Shown: positions 1 to 7,685 of the stretch, piece after piece | Numbering within the stretch: position 1 is the stretch's first letter | Layout: the number at the start of each line of letters is the position of its first letter | Assembly (NCBI GenBank): GCA_009779895.1 | Contig: WRBB01000023.1 | Span: 1-45,380, forward strand | Direction: 5' to 3' | DNA: 45,380 nt | Source of the DNA: Lachnospiraceae bacterium | GTDB taxonomy: Bacteria > Bacillota > Clostridia > Lachnospirales > Lachnospiraceae | Notes under the pieces: generated by a model | Database searches by the model: none | Seen by the model: only the letters and a program-made list of their open reading frames with translations | Told to the model about the DNA's origin: nothing | Position numbers and translations under genes: made by a program

Positions 1-104
1 ATAGCTCCCGCCAAAGCTGCGGAACATATTGCCGCTAGTTTTCTCCTGCGAGACATTTTGGGCTTGCTATTTACAGTCCCTGAATTAATTTTTTCTTTTC
101 TCAT
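1..104 (-). CDS. Exported protein, N-terminal fragment (possible SipW substrate)
   Basis: The reading frame is open from ATG at 104 to the left edge, so only about 34 residues are visible. A purine-rich GAAAGG lies 11 to 12 nt upstream of this ATG. The protein starts with a polar stretch, then the basic run SRRRK followed by an Ala-rich hydrophobic segment, which resembles a signal peptide. A second in-frame ATG at 56 would start directly before the basic run. The gene lies 48 nt downstream of a SipW-type signal peptidase on the same strand. In Bacillus-type sipW-tasA operons the gene after sipW encodes a fibre or matrix protein cleaved by SipW. That role is inferred from position only, because the mature domain lies outside the window. 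Confidence 0.55.
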   Translation of the reverse strand, partial: MRKEKINSGTVNSKPKMSRRRKLAAICSAALAGA

Positions 105-152
105 TTTTTTGAATCCTTTCATTGACAATACAATCATTAAATCTCTTCATAT

Positions 153-794
153 TTAATCCTCTAAGATGAGGTAAATATCATTTAAAATACTTCCAATTTG
201 CTTATCTTCCAATGCTCTCTTTTTCAGTTGTCCTTCCACTTCCTCCTTATCGTTTTTAGATTTAAAAGCGATACTCATGGTAGTCAAAAAAGCAATGAAC
301 AAAACTGCAAAGATGCCTACAAACAAAATGTTCTCCATCAGAAATCTACTTGCTTGCCCCAAAGGCAAGCTACTCCAAACAACTCGGCCTACAATATTCT
401 CCGGTCGGACAATCTCCCAATCCGGGGAGGGATTTTCAATGCCTTGGGTCTGAAAGCCCCGCTGACCGGTATCCCGATACTCCTCATAAATCAAAATCAC
501 ACGATGGGTCATGGTTCTGGTTTCACTGACCAAAAACGTAATGTCATCCCCCACTCGAATTTCCCGTGGGTCCACCTGCCTTGTGATAATAAGAGAATGC
601 TGGGGTATCTCGCTTTGCATACTGCCTGTTAGTACCCGCATGACCGAAAACCCTGCGATATGTCTGGGTATACCTGCTTCTTCCTCTCGGGTCAGAAAAA
701 ATACGCCAACCAACACGGCTACTAAAACAATATAAAATAATGCGCCACTTATTTGCGATTTTTTGTATACACGTTTTCTTTCCTCCGCTAACAT
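153..794 (-). CDS. sipW: Signal peptidase I, SipW (ER-type) family
   Basis: This 213-residue membrane protein has an N-terminal transmembrane segment at about 17-34 and a second at about 152-172, with the catalytic domain between them. The nucleophile motif TGSM places the active Ser at about 58. His97 in THR sits where ER-type signal peptidases carry His instead of the Lys of ordinary bacterial LepB, and Asp125 fits the third conserved block. SipW-type enzymes cleave a special group of secreted proteins at the membrane, such as TasA-like fibre subunits. AGGGG about 10 nt upstream supports the ATG at 794. The next gene on the same strand starts with a likely signal peptide. A LytTR-type repeat pair lies upstream at 879-910. 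Confidence 0.88.
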   Translation of the reverse strand: MLAEERKRVYKKSQISGALFYIVLVAVLVGVFFLTREEEAGIPRHIAGFSVMRVLTGSMQSEIPQHSLIITRQVDPREIRVGDDITFLVSETRTMTHRVILIYEEYRDTGQRGFQTQGIENPSPDWEIVRPENIVGRVVWSSLPLGQASRFLMENILFVGIFAVLFIAFLTTMSIAFKSKNDKEEVEGQLKKRALEDKQIGSILNDIYLILED

Positions 795-845
795 GATTGA
801 TTAACCCCTATCACCCTTTCATCAATTGCATCCTACTAGATATGT

Positions 846-910
846 AACATATTGCACTTTGCTTTGTCCGCAAAAATTCGTAAACGGTATTTTTTAATTC
901 GAAAACGGTA
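846..910 (-). promoter_or_regulatory. Candidate LytTR-binding direct repeats plus -10 upstream of sipW
   Basis: On the minus strand TACCGTTTTCG (910-900) and TACCGTTTACG (889-879) differ at one base and start exactly 21 bp apart, two helical turns. LytTR-domain regulators bind pairs of about 9-bp direct repeats with 12-bp spacers, and ACCGTTTAC is close to the general family consensus. A candidate -10 TATGTT (851-846) lies 27 nt after the proximal repeat. A canonical LytTR regulator gene lies just upstream and ends in its own terminator, so autonomous control of sipW is likely. Binding is inferred. Confidence 0.6.
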
Positions 911-940
911 TTTTAAATTTAAAACAATAATTATGGATAC

Positions 941-976
941 AAAAAGAGCACCTTTCGATGTTCTGAAAGACACTCT
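941..976 (-). terminator. Intrinsic terminator after the LytTR gene
   Basis: Read on the minus strand, arms 976-965 and 956-945 form a 12-bp stem (three G-T wobbles) with an 8-nt loop, followed by a T run at 944-941. It lies between the LytTR stop at 1024 and the sipW promoter repeats and separates the two transcripts. Confidence 0.6.
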
Positions 977-1023
977 GTCTTAAAAATAACTTAATCGCAA
1001 TTCCCAATCATTTGTGTAACTTT

Positions 1024-1758
1024 CTATTTCTTTATACTTTCTTTTAACTTCTTAATGTATTGCCGCCCAACAGGTATCACCGCCCCATTTTGCATGACCA
1101 CATTTTTTCCTTTTTCCTCATATTTTTCAATATGGGAAAGGGATATCAAATAAGAACGATTTACCTTTAAAAAATCTTCATTGCCAAAAAGCAATTCCTC
1201 TATCTTCACCATGGATGAGGTGAATTCAAATTGATTCTGCCCGTAATATACACAGATTTTTTTATTGATGACTTCAAAATGAGAAATCGTCGCCACTTCA
1301 ATTTTTCTTGTTTCACCAATGGATGAAAACAAAAGCGTCCTATCTCGTCTTTTCTTCGCTTCTTCTATGGCCTCTGCAAGTACCATCAAAAAACGTTCTT
1401 CTGCATCTTTATTCTTGGTGATATAATTAAAGGCCTTTACATCAAAGGCAGTTTTCCAATGACGTTCTGATTTGGTTACAAAAATAACCTGACCACCAAA
1501 GCTATCTTGCCGCAATTTCTTTGCGACTTCCACACCACTTATACCGGGCATACCAATGTCCAAAAGTACAAGATCCACTGTGGAAAAAATCTTCGAATCC
1601 TGAAAATCATTTAACAAAGCATCCCCACTTTGGTATTCTTTTATCCTAATTTTCAAATTCTTTTGTTCTTTCATTTTTTTACATAAACCGTAAAAATAAG
1701 CACGCTCTTCCTGATCATCATCACAGAGTGCTATTTTAAGTGCTGCTATAGATTGCAT
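1024..1758 (-). CDS. LytTR-family response regulator
   Basis: This 244-residue protein combines an N-terminal receiver domain (about 5-125) with a C-terminal LytTR DNA-binding domain (about 150-244). The acidic pocket DDD sits at 13-15, the phospho-acceptor Asp is at about 67 in LLDIGMPG, and a conserved Lys is at about 115, so the receiver looks functional. The ATG at 1758 is preferred because GGAGGGG lies about 9 nt upstream; a TTG at 1776 would overlap that site. No histidine kinase is encoded nearby, so it is an orphan here. It lies directly upstream of the sipW promoter with its 21-bp-period repeats, which makes it the leading candidate for controlling sipW. That link is inference. Confidence 0.85.
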   Translation of the reverse strand: MQSIAALKIALCDDDQEERAYFYGLCKKMKEQKNLKIRIKEYQSGDALLNDFQDSKIFSTVDLVLLDIGMPGISGVEVAKKLRQDSFGGQVIFVTKSERHWKTAFDVKAFNYITKNKDAEERFLMVLAEAIEEAKKRRDRTLLFSSIGETRKIEVATISHFEVINKKICVYYGQNQFEFTSSMVKIEELLFGNEDFLKVNRSYLISLSHIEKYEEKGKNVVMQNGAVIPVGRQYIKKLKESIKK

Positions 1759-1784
1759 ATGACACTTCCCCTCCAAACGCAGTT

Positions 1785-1793
1785 ATTATAGCA
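1785..1793 (-). promoter_or_regulatory. Extended -10 promoter of the LytTR gene
   Basis: On the minus strand TGC followed by TATAAT (1793-1785) is a perfect extended -10, placed about 27 nt upstream of the ATG at 1758. No convincing -35 is visible, which is normal for extended -10 promoters. Confidence 0.5.
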
Positions 1794-1919
1794 CCATTGT
1801 TTCAAAGAAAACCATTTTTGTCCCAATTGATATCTTTTCGAGGAAAAGTATGTCTGTTCAAAATGCAGAAAACAATATATCCTCACATTTATATGCTCTT
1901 TTTTTTGCAAAATCTTTTT

Positions 1920-1949
1920 TTAATCTTTACATTTTCACAACAATATAAT
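1920..1949 (+). promoter_or_regulatory. Candidate promoter of the AgrA-like gene
   Basis: A perfect -10 TATAAT lies at 1944-1949, with a weak -35 (TTAATC at 1920-1925) 18 bp upstream. Transcription from here would give a leader of roughly 185 nt containing a 21-codon ORF, a ten-C tract and an inverted repeat before the regulator start at 2141. This leader fills the 382-nt gap 1759-2140 together with the divergent promoter at 1785-1793. Confidence 0.4.
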
Positions 1950-2001
1950 AGAATACAATCGTAATCGTTTAACATATTTTCGGGAAAGGAACTTGCAAAC
2001 C

Positions 2002-2067
2002 ATGAAACAGTTTATGAAAAAAAGTAAATATTCAACACCCCCCCCCCGTCACTTTTTTGTTTCTTAG
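2002..2067 (+). CDS. Short leader ORF with internal poly-C tract
   Basis: A 21-codon ORF starts at ATG 2002, preceded by AAAGGA about 11 nt upstream, and ends at TAG 2065-2067. The N-terminus is basic (MKQFMKKSK), and a run of ten C residues encodes three consecutive Pro codons plus the first base of an Arg codon. If the tract had eleven C, the frame would stay open to TAG at 2127-2129. That would give a 42-residue, Cys-containing hydrophobic peptide ending against the AGGAGG of the regulator gene. It could be a leader peptide, a small signalling peptide or chance. No known family is recognised. Confidence 0.35.
   Translation: MKQFMKKSKYSTPPPRHFFVS
2038..2047. repeat. Homopolymeric C10 tract
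   Basis: Ten consecutive C residues lie in an otherwise AT-rich leader, inside the short ORF at 2002. Tracts of this kind change length by slipped-strand mispairing and are typical phase-variation switches. A length error in sequencing is also possible. Confidence 0.7.
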
Positions 2068-2094
2068 CGTGTAAATACATTTCTATTTTCCTCT

Positions 2095-2119
2095 ATGACA
2101 ACCAAAATATGGTTGCCAT
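2095..2119 (+). other. Inverted repeat before the regulator ribosome binding site
   Basis: CAACCA (2099-2104) and TGGTTG (2110-2115) are perfect 6-bp arms around a 5-nt loop, extended by ATG/CAT after one mismatch. The repeat ends 8 nt before the AGAGGAGG ribosome binding site at 2128-2135. It could be an operator or an RNA hairpin modulating translation. There is no T run, so it is not a terminator. Confidence 0.4.
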
Positions 2120-2140
2120 CGTTGTATAGAGGAGGTGCCT

Positions 2141-2902
2141 ATGTTATCTATTTTTATTTGTGACAATGATCCCATCCAGCGGGAGCATTTGGAACAAACC
2201 ATCGCAAACTATACCCTGTTGGAACATTTAAACGCAAAATTGGTTCTATCTACAGATGATCCAAAAGAGATTTTGCTCTATCTAAAAAAACACCCCAAAA
2301 CTTCCGGTCTTTACTTTTTGGAGGTTAATTTGCAACGGGAAATCGATGGATTCACTTTGGCATCCGATATCAGAGAAATAGACCTACACGGTCATATTGT
2401 GTTTGTAACAGCCCATAGTGAACTGACCTTGATGACCTTTTCTATGAAAATTGAGGCCCTTGATTATATTATAAAAGGCAGACAATACGACAAAATAAAA
2501 GAACGGATTCTCAACTGTTTAGATGTTGCTTATCAGCGCTATGTGGATACGCAATTAGGCTCACGAGAAATCTTTCAGGCAAATGTCAAGGGCAAGCTTC
2601 AATTTTATCCCATCAATGAAATTATGTTTTTTGAAACCTCTCAAACCACAAAACATTGGATTGTACTACATTTGACCCAAGACAGCATCGAATTTCGCTA
2701 TTCTTTAAAAGAGGTGGAACACTACAACAGAAACTTTGTACGGGTACATAGTTCTTATGTACTCAACGTACAAAACATTGAATATATTGATGGAAAAAAC
2801 ATGGAAGTGAAAATGAAGAATGGGGCATTTTGCCGTTTGTCTGCACGGGGATTGCAGACGCTGAAAAAAAGATTGGATGGTGGCAGAACAAAAGAAAAAT
2901 AA
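2141..2902 (+). CDS. AgrA-like LytTR regulator lacking the phospho-acceptor Asp
   Basis: This 253-residue protein resembles Staphylococcus AgrA along its length: FICDNDP near the start, the FVTAHSELT block, Lys at about 112, and a C-terminal LytTR domain (about 145-245) with IMFFETS and VHSSYVLN motifs. In AgrA the phosphorylated Asp lies in YFLDIQL; here the matching segment reads YFLEVNL, with Glu61 in its place. Glu can mimic phospho-Asp, so the protein may be constitutively active or controlled another way. ATG 2141 follows AGAGGAGG by 5 nt; the in-frame GTG at 2135 lies within that site. No agrB, agrC or agrD gene is recognisable nearby. Confidence 0.85.
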   Translation: MLSIFICDNDPIQREHLEQTIANYTLLEHLNAKLVLSTDDPKEILLYLKKHPKTSGLYFLEVNLQREIDGFTLASDIREIDLHGHIVFVTAHSELTLMTFSMKIEALDYIIKGRQYDKIKERILNCLDVAYQRYVDTQLGSREIFQANVKGKLQFYPINEIMFFETSQTTKHWIVLHLTQDSIEFRYSLKEVEHYNRNFVRVHSSYVLNVQNIEYIDGKNMEVKMKNGAFCRLSARGLQTLKKRLDGGRTKEK

Positions 2903-2934
2903 AGGATCGGTTTAAATAGAGCATATCTATACCC

Positions 2935-2973
2935 TGACCCAAATCAGCAGCAAACAACTGACGATTTGGGTCA
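2935..2973 (+). terminator. Terminator-like hairpin after the AgrA-like gene
   Basis: Perfect 11-bp arms TGACCCAAATC (2935-2945) and GATTTGGGTCA (2963-2973) enclose a 17-nt loop. A T-rich stretch follows only about 10 nt later, so termination may be inefficient. Confidence 0.45.
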
Positions 2974-2991
2974 AATACTTATCCTTTTTCT

Positions 2992-4200
2992 TTATTCCTC
3001 CAACAACCAATCCACAATATTTATAAACACAATGCCCTTATATTCTCTATCTTCGGGCATTTCATTTGTAATTACTACTTTACGATAATTATCCGGAATA
3101 TTTAATAAATTCTCAATCTCTCTCGTTGACTTTTTAGGCATATTATAAGCGACTTGATAATATTCTTTTTTGCCGTTTCGCATCACCAAAAAATCCACTT
3201 CCTTACTATCATATGCACCTACTTGAATCGAGTATTTACGCCGCAGCAATTCCAAAAAAACAAGATTTTCCAATTTATGCCCTAAATCTGAATTTACCTG
3301 CTGTATTTGCGCATTCCAAAGACCAATATCACAAATATAATACTTGCCGTTTGTTGATAATTGTTTTGCTCCTTTTATATCAAATTTCGGCACATGATAA
3401 AAAGCATACGCATCTTCCATAAGCCGCAGATAGGTATTTAAGGTATTTCGACCAACCCCTATTTTATTGCTTCTCAGTCTATGTTCAAGCTTACTAATAG
3501 ATACCTCACTGCCAATGCTATCCATTAAAAATAATGCAATGCGCTGCAATGTATCTACATTTTTCGCCCCATATTCACGGGAAGAAACATCTTTTAACAA
3601 AATACTATCATAGGTCGCCGAAAGATAATCATACTTCGCTTCTCCATCACGCAGTCTTGCCAGTGTTGGCATACCACCATACTCAAAATATTCTTTATAT
3701 CCTTTTCGAACAACCCGTTCATCTTTTTTATCCATTGATTTAAACTGCAAAAACTCCGAAAAAGAAAGGGGAAATACTTGAATTTCTGTATATCGTCCGG
3801 CAATGAGTGTTGCTAATTCACCCGACAACAAAGAAGCATTTGAACCCGTAATATATATATCTGCATTCAAATCAACACGAAAGCTATTGATTACTTTCTG
3901 CCAATCTTTCACCATTTGGATTTCATCGAACATCAAATACAGCGTTTCCTTTGTATTTTTTGCCATAACGTAATCATAAAGATTGTTTGCTATTTTTAAC
4001 TTTTCATTTTGAAAGGACTCAAAATTCAAATAAACAATCTGCGCTTCCAAAATACCCTGCTGTTTTAGATAATCCTGATACATCTTCAAAACATAGGTTT
4101 TTCCGGAGCGGCGCAAGCCTGTTATCACCTTGATTAGTTCATTGCCCTGCTCTTTTTGCAATCTTTTTAAATAATGATTTCGAATCACATATTCATGCAT
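2992..4200 (-). CDS. AAA-type ATPase with DUF4143 domain
   Basis: This 402-residue cytoplasmic ATPase has a Walker A motif GLRRSGKT at 28-35 and a Walker B stretch LMFDEIQ near residue 90, followed by the TGSNASLL block and a C-terminal DUF4143-type domain (about 200-400). The family is widespread in anaerobes and archaea as stand-alone genes, and its cellular role is not established. GGAGGGGAG a few nt upstream supports ATG 4200. It is flanked by the terminator-like hairpins at 2935-2973 and 4256-4288, so it is probably monocistronic. Confidence 0.85.
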   Translation of the reverse strand: MHEYVIRNHYLKRLQKEQGNELIKVITGLRRSGKTYVLKMYQDYLKQQGILEAQIVYLNFESFQNEKLKIANNLYDYVMAKNTKETLYLMFDEIQMVKDWQKVINSFRVDLNADIYITGSNASLLSGELATLIAGRYTEIQVFPLSFSEFLQFKSMDKKDERVVRKGYKEYFEYGGMPTLARLRDGEAKYDYLSATYDSILLKDVSSREYGAKNVDTLQRIALFLMDSIGSEVSISKLEHRLRSNKIGVGRNTLNTYLRLMEDAYAFYHVPKFDIKGAKQLSTNGKYYICDIGLWNAQIQQVNSDLGHKLENLVFLELLRRKYSIQVGAYDSKEVDFLVMRNGKKEYYQVAYNMPKKSTREIENLLNIPDNYRKVVITNEMPEDREYKGIVFINIVDWLLEE

Positions 4201-4255
4201 GACACAATCTCCCCTCCCTTTATTTTTATATCATATATCAATCATATCATTTATA

Positions 4256-4288
4256 AGAAAAATTGCAACCAGAGGTTGCAATTTTTCT
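4256..4288 (-). terminator. Bidirectional intrinsic terminator
   Basis: A perfect 15-bp stem AGAAAAATTGCAACC / GGTTGCAATTTTTCT has a 3-nt loop, and the stem bases provide T runs on both strands. It lies 42 nt past the stop of the nhaC-like gene and closes the amino-acid fermentation cluster. Confidence 0.8.
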
Positions 4289-4329
4289 ATGAGGAATCTA
4301 TATCAACATATCGAAATAAGCTATATCCT

Positions 4330-5949
4330 TTACGTGCTATGTTTTGACTTCCACCGCCTTTTCCTTGTAGCCCAAACAAAAAATCCAAAGCCTACAATCA
4401 CAAACACAAAGCCGAAATAACCGACTAAAAGATTGCTGGATAAACCAAAGAATAAATAACCGACTCCGGCAAATACAGCCGCCAATATCGCATAAGGCAG
4501 TTGAGATTCAAAGTGGGCAAAGACCTTACAACTGGCTCCTGCCGAAGATAGTATGGTGGTATCGGATATGGGGGATGAATGGTCGCCCCAAACCGCCCCG
4601 GACAATACCGCTGACATGGCCGGCAAAAGCAAATGCATATTTCCGGTGGTATAAACCACCGCTCCTGCGATGGGCAAAACAACCGCAAAGGTGCCCCAAG
4701 AAGTACCGATGGAAAATGCCAAAAGAGCCGCACTCACAAACATAATAAATGGTATGAAACCACCATAAATACCTGCACCATACAAGATGCTTGCCACAAA
4801 TTCACCCACCTGCAAGCGACTAATCAAGGTTGAGATAATCCAAGACAGAATCAAAATCATAGCCGCTGTTGACATGGATGCCAGACCTGCGTAAGCCGCA
4901 CGCCAGAACTGTTTTTTGGTAATTTCACCCAATTTGATGTGCCTGGCACCAACGGCAAAAGAAGCCACAATCGCCGCAATACCACCCATCAGCAATGACA
5001 TGGATAAGGATACATTGTCCAAAATAGAATACAACAAACCACTTTCTGCAATCTGCTCCGGTGTAGCACTTTGCAAACCTGTAATAAACATCATACCCAG
5101 GGTCACAGCTGCCAGTACTATAATGGGCAACCAAAAGTCCCAAATGGTTCCCTTGGAAGATTGTGCTTCCCCCAACAAACCCTCACCGGTTAAGTCCACA
5201 GAGATATCTTCTCCCTCTTCTATGGCCTTTTCGTACTTTTCCATTGAAAACATATTAAAATCAAATAATGCTGTGATAATTACCATACTAATGGCAGCAA
5301 ATACATAGAAATGAAAAGGAATCATGGCCAGAAAGTCCATGAATATATTTCTCTCTTGCCCTAAATTTTGATATACCGTACCCATATTGCCCATAATAGC
5401 CACCGCCCAGCTGGATATGGGTGCCGCAATACAAATTGGTGCAGCAATGGAATCCACAATATAAGTAGAACGCGCACGGGATAGTTTATGATCCTTAGAT
5501 AATGTTTTGGCAATATTTCCATTAATCATTGCATTGAAATAGTCATCAATCATCAAAACCACACCGATGATAATGATGATAAACTGCACCCCTTTCCGCG
5601 TTTTTACCCGTTTGGCAATGCTTCGAATAAAAGCCTTTGCTCCACCGGTAATCACAACAAAACTAGACGCAATGCCCAAACCAAACAAAAAGATTAAAAC
5701 GGAAAAATACCAACGATTCAAGGAACCAAACAAAGCGGTTTCACTTTCCGAAAAGAAAATACCCGTCACTGTTTGCTCCAACAAAAGAATCGTATTAAAT
5801 ACATTAAAGTCAACTGCCATCAAAGCGGCCGCTATAATCCCTACCGTCATGGACAGTAGAATACGTTTTGTTAAGAAAACAGCAAGTATGGTTACCAAAA
5901 TCGGTATCAATGACCAAATTGTTCCCGCAAAACTACTTGCAAATTCCAT
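4330..5949 (-). CDS. nhaC: Na+/H+ antiporter, NhaC family
   Basis: This 539-residue polytopic membrane protein is almost entirely hydrophobic segments with short loops, including DDYFNAMINGN and WGDHSSPISDTTILSS, which are characteristic of the NhaC/ArsB-like antiporter fold. The family exchanges cations, and sometimes organic acids or amino acids, across the cytoplasmic membrane. It is the last gene of the amino-acid fermentation cluster, 98 nt after the aldehyde dehydrogenase, and is followed by a strong terminator. In this context it could balance Na+ or protons, or exchange a substrate or product of the pathway. The exact ion cannot be read from the sequence. Confidence 0.85.
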   Translation of the reverse strand: MEFASSFAGTIWSLIPILVTILAVFLTKRILLSMTVGIIAAALMAVDFNVFNTILLLEQTVTGIFFSESETALFGSLNRWYFSVLIFLFGLGIASSFVVITGGAKAFIRSIAKRVKTRKGVQFIIIIIGVVLMIDDYFNAMINGNIAKTLSKDHKLSRARSTYIVDSIAAPICIAAPISSWAVAIMGNMGTVYQNLGQERNIFMDFLAMIPFHFYVFAAISMVIITALFDFNMFSMEKYEKAIEEGEDISVDLTGEGLLGEAQSSKGTIWDFWLPIIVLAAVTLGMMFITGLQSATPEQIAESGLLYSILDNVSLSMSLLMGGIAAIVASFAVGARHIKLGEITKKQFWRAAYAGLASMSTAAMILILSWIISTLISRLQVGEFVASILYGAGIYGGFIPFIMFVSAALLAFSIGTSWGTFAVVLPIAGAVVYTTGNMHLLLPAMSAVLSGAVWGDHSSPISDTTILSSAGASCKVFAHFESQLPYAILAAVFAGVGYLFFGLSSNLLVGYFGFVFVIVGFGFFVWATRKRRWKSKHST

Positions 5950-6047
5950 ATTTTCACCTCATTTCTCGAATCTACCTTCTTTGTGTCCTATCTTTAGCTA
6001 ACTGCAAACCGATTGCCTTTCTCCAATCGATTTTATTTTGCAATAAT

Positions 6048-7550
6048 CTACTTTCTATCCTTATCATAAGGAAACCACCAGGGCTGCTTTTTCTCATCCG
6101 TACAATCTATATTGATATGCTTGATATTGGCATATTCCCGAATCCCTAAATTTGACAAAGACACACCAATGCCACTGGCCTTTCTGCCCACCCAAGGGCA
6201 TTCCGGAAAAGCCACATTGATATCATTGACCCATACCATACCCACTTCTAAATCACGGGCAATCTCTTCTGCTTTTGTCAGATCACGGCTCCAAATTGTA
6301 GCACCCAAACCATATGTGGAACTATTGACCGCTGCGATGGCTCTATCCATAGATGCCACTTTATAAATAGGCATAACCGGCCCAAAAATCTCTTCTTGAT
6401 CCAGCAACATATTGGAAGATATATTACCCAACACCGTAGGCTCAAAGAAATAACCCGCTCTATCAATGGGTTTTCCACCGGCGATTACTTTTGCCCCTTT
6501 GGCAATGGCATCGGCAACCAATTCTTTCACCTTTTCATATTGCTTCACAAAAGCAACGGGTCCCATATCTACCTCTGCGGCAATTCCCATACCTACTTTT
6601 AATTTTTTGGTTTTTTTCTTCACCAAAGCAACAAATTCATCATAAACCGCTTCATGCACATAAAAACGCTCACCGGAAACACAAACTTGCCCGGCGTTGG
6701 TAAATGCGCCCCATACGGCACCATCGGATGCCCGTTCCAAATCCGCATCGGGACAAACCAAAAAGGCATCTTTACCACCCAATTCCAGATTACATTTAAT
6801 CATCCGCTCGCCACAGACCCTTTGAATAATTCTACCAGTAGAAGTGCTACCTGTAAAGGCAACCATGTTAATCTTTTCTTCTAATAAATATTCTCCAACC
6901 TGACCATCCCCCAACAATACATTAAACACGCCATTTGGCAAACCGGCTTTGGCAAAGCATTCTGCCATAAAGCAACCCACACCGGAGGTAATTTCAGCCG
7001 GTTTCAAAATCACGGCATTTCCGGCCAAAAGAGCCGCCCCAATAGACCACAAAGGTACTTCCAGAGAATAATTCCAGGGCTTTATAATACAAACCACACC
7101 CAAGGGTTCAAAGACCAATTTGCTTGTTTTAGAAGCCCATGCCGCATCAATCTTTTGTGGTTCATCTTCCAAAAACTTAATGCCCTCATCTGCAAAATAA
7201 TTCAAAATATTGGCCGCTCCAAATACTTCGCCCTCTGCCTCATGGATGGATTTTCCCATGCCTGAAATAATCAATTCCACGATTTCTGAAACTTGCAAAT
7301 CACCCGGCAAACCTTGACCGGCTATCATATGGGTGGCAGCGCGCCGCAGGATTTGAGCACGCTGGTTCAAGGTGGTCTTTTTCCACGTAGAAAAAGCCGA
7401 ACGTGCCGAAGCAACCGCAGCTGTCACTACCTTTCTGGAAGCACAAGACACCTCATACGCCACACTCATATTTGCCGGATTAATCACTTGATAAACCTCA
7501 TCACCGGACATCTGTATACCGTTTACCACCGAATAAAACATTTTCCCCAT
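6048..7550 (-). CDS. NAD(P)-dependent aldehyde dehydrogenase
   Basis: A full-length 500-residue member of the aldehyde dehydrogenase superfamily, closest in feel to the succinate-semialdehyde/betaine-aldehyde types. The general base Glu256 is in LELGGKD, the catalytic Cys290 in NAGQVCVSGERF, and the cofactor loop FTGST at about 232-236. It oxidises an aldehyde to the acid with NAD(P). GAGGAGAGG about 6 nt upstream fits ATG 7550. It follows the ADP-forming acyl-CoA synthetase gene by 135 nt on the same strand. Aldehydes can arise as side products of 2-oxoacid:ferredoxin oxidoreductases, so scavenging is one plausible role; the substrate is not determined. Confidence 0.88.
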   Translation of the reverse strand: MGKMFYSVVNGIQMSGDEVYQVINPANMSVAYEVSCASRKVVTAAVASARSAFSTWKKTTLNQRAQILRRAATHMIAGQGLPGDLQVSEIVELIISGMGKSIHEAEGEVFGAANILNYFADEGIKFLEDEPQKIDAAWASKTSKLVFEPLGVVCIIKPWNYSLEVPLWSIGAALLAGNAVILKPAEITSGVGCFMAECFAKAGLPNGVFNVLLGDGQVGEYLLEEKINMVAFTGSTSTGRIIQRVCGERMIKCNLELGGKDAFLVCPDADLERASDGAVWGAFTNAGQVCVSGERFYVHEAVYDEFVALVKKKTKKLKVGMGIAAEVDMGPVAFVKQYEKVKELVADAIAKGAKVIAGGKPIDRAGYFFEPTVLGNISSNMLLDQEEIFGPVMPIYKVASMDRAIAAVNSSTYGLGATIWSRDLTKAEEIARDLEVGMVWVNDINVAFPECPWVGRKASGIGVSLSNLGIREYANIKHINIDCTDEKKQPWWFPYDKDRK

Positions 7551-7685
7551 TCAAAACCTCTCCTCTAACATCTCTCCTTGTCAATTCTTTAACAATACTG
7601 CGAAAAATGAGACCAAGCCTGAGATAAATCGCCTTTTAAATATGGAACGATTCACCCCAAGCTTTTGTATGTTATCTCAAAAACA

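Noticed and set aside
2095-2119. Transcription attenuator before the AgrA-like gene
   Set aside because: The inverted repeat has no T run and overlaps no competing stem that I can find, so I list it only as an inverted repeat.
6010-6029. Terminator between the aldehyde dehydrogenase and nhaC genes
   Set aside because: CGATTG/CAATCG arms exist, but on the transcribed strand no T run follows, so the genes are probably still cotranscribed.
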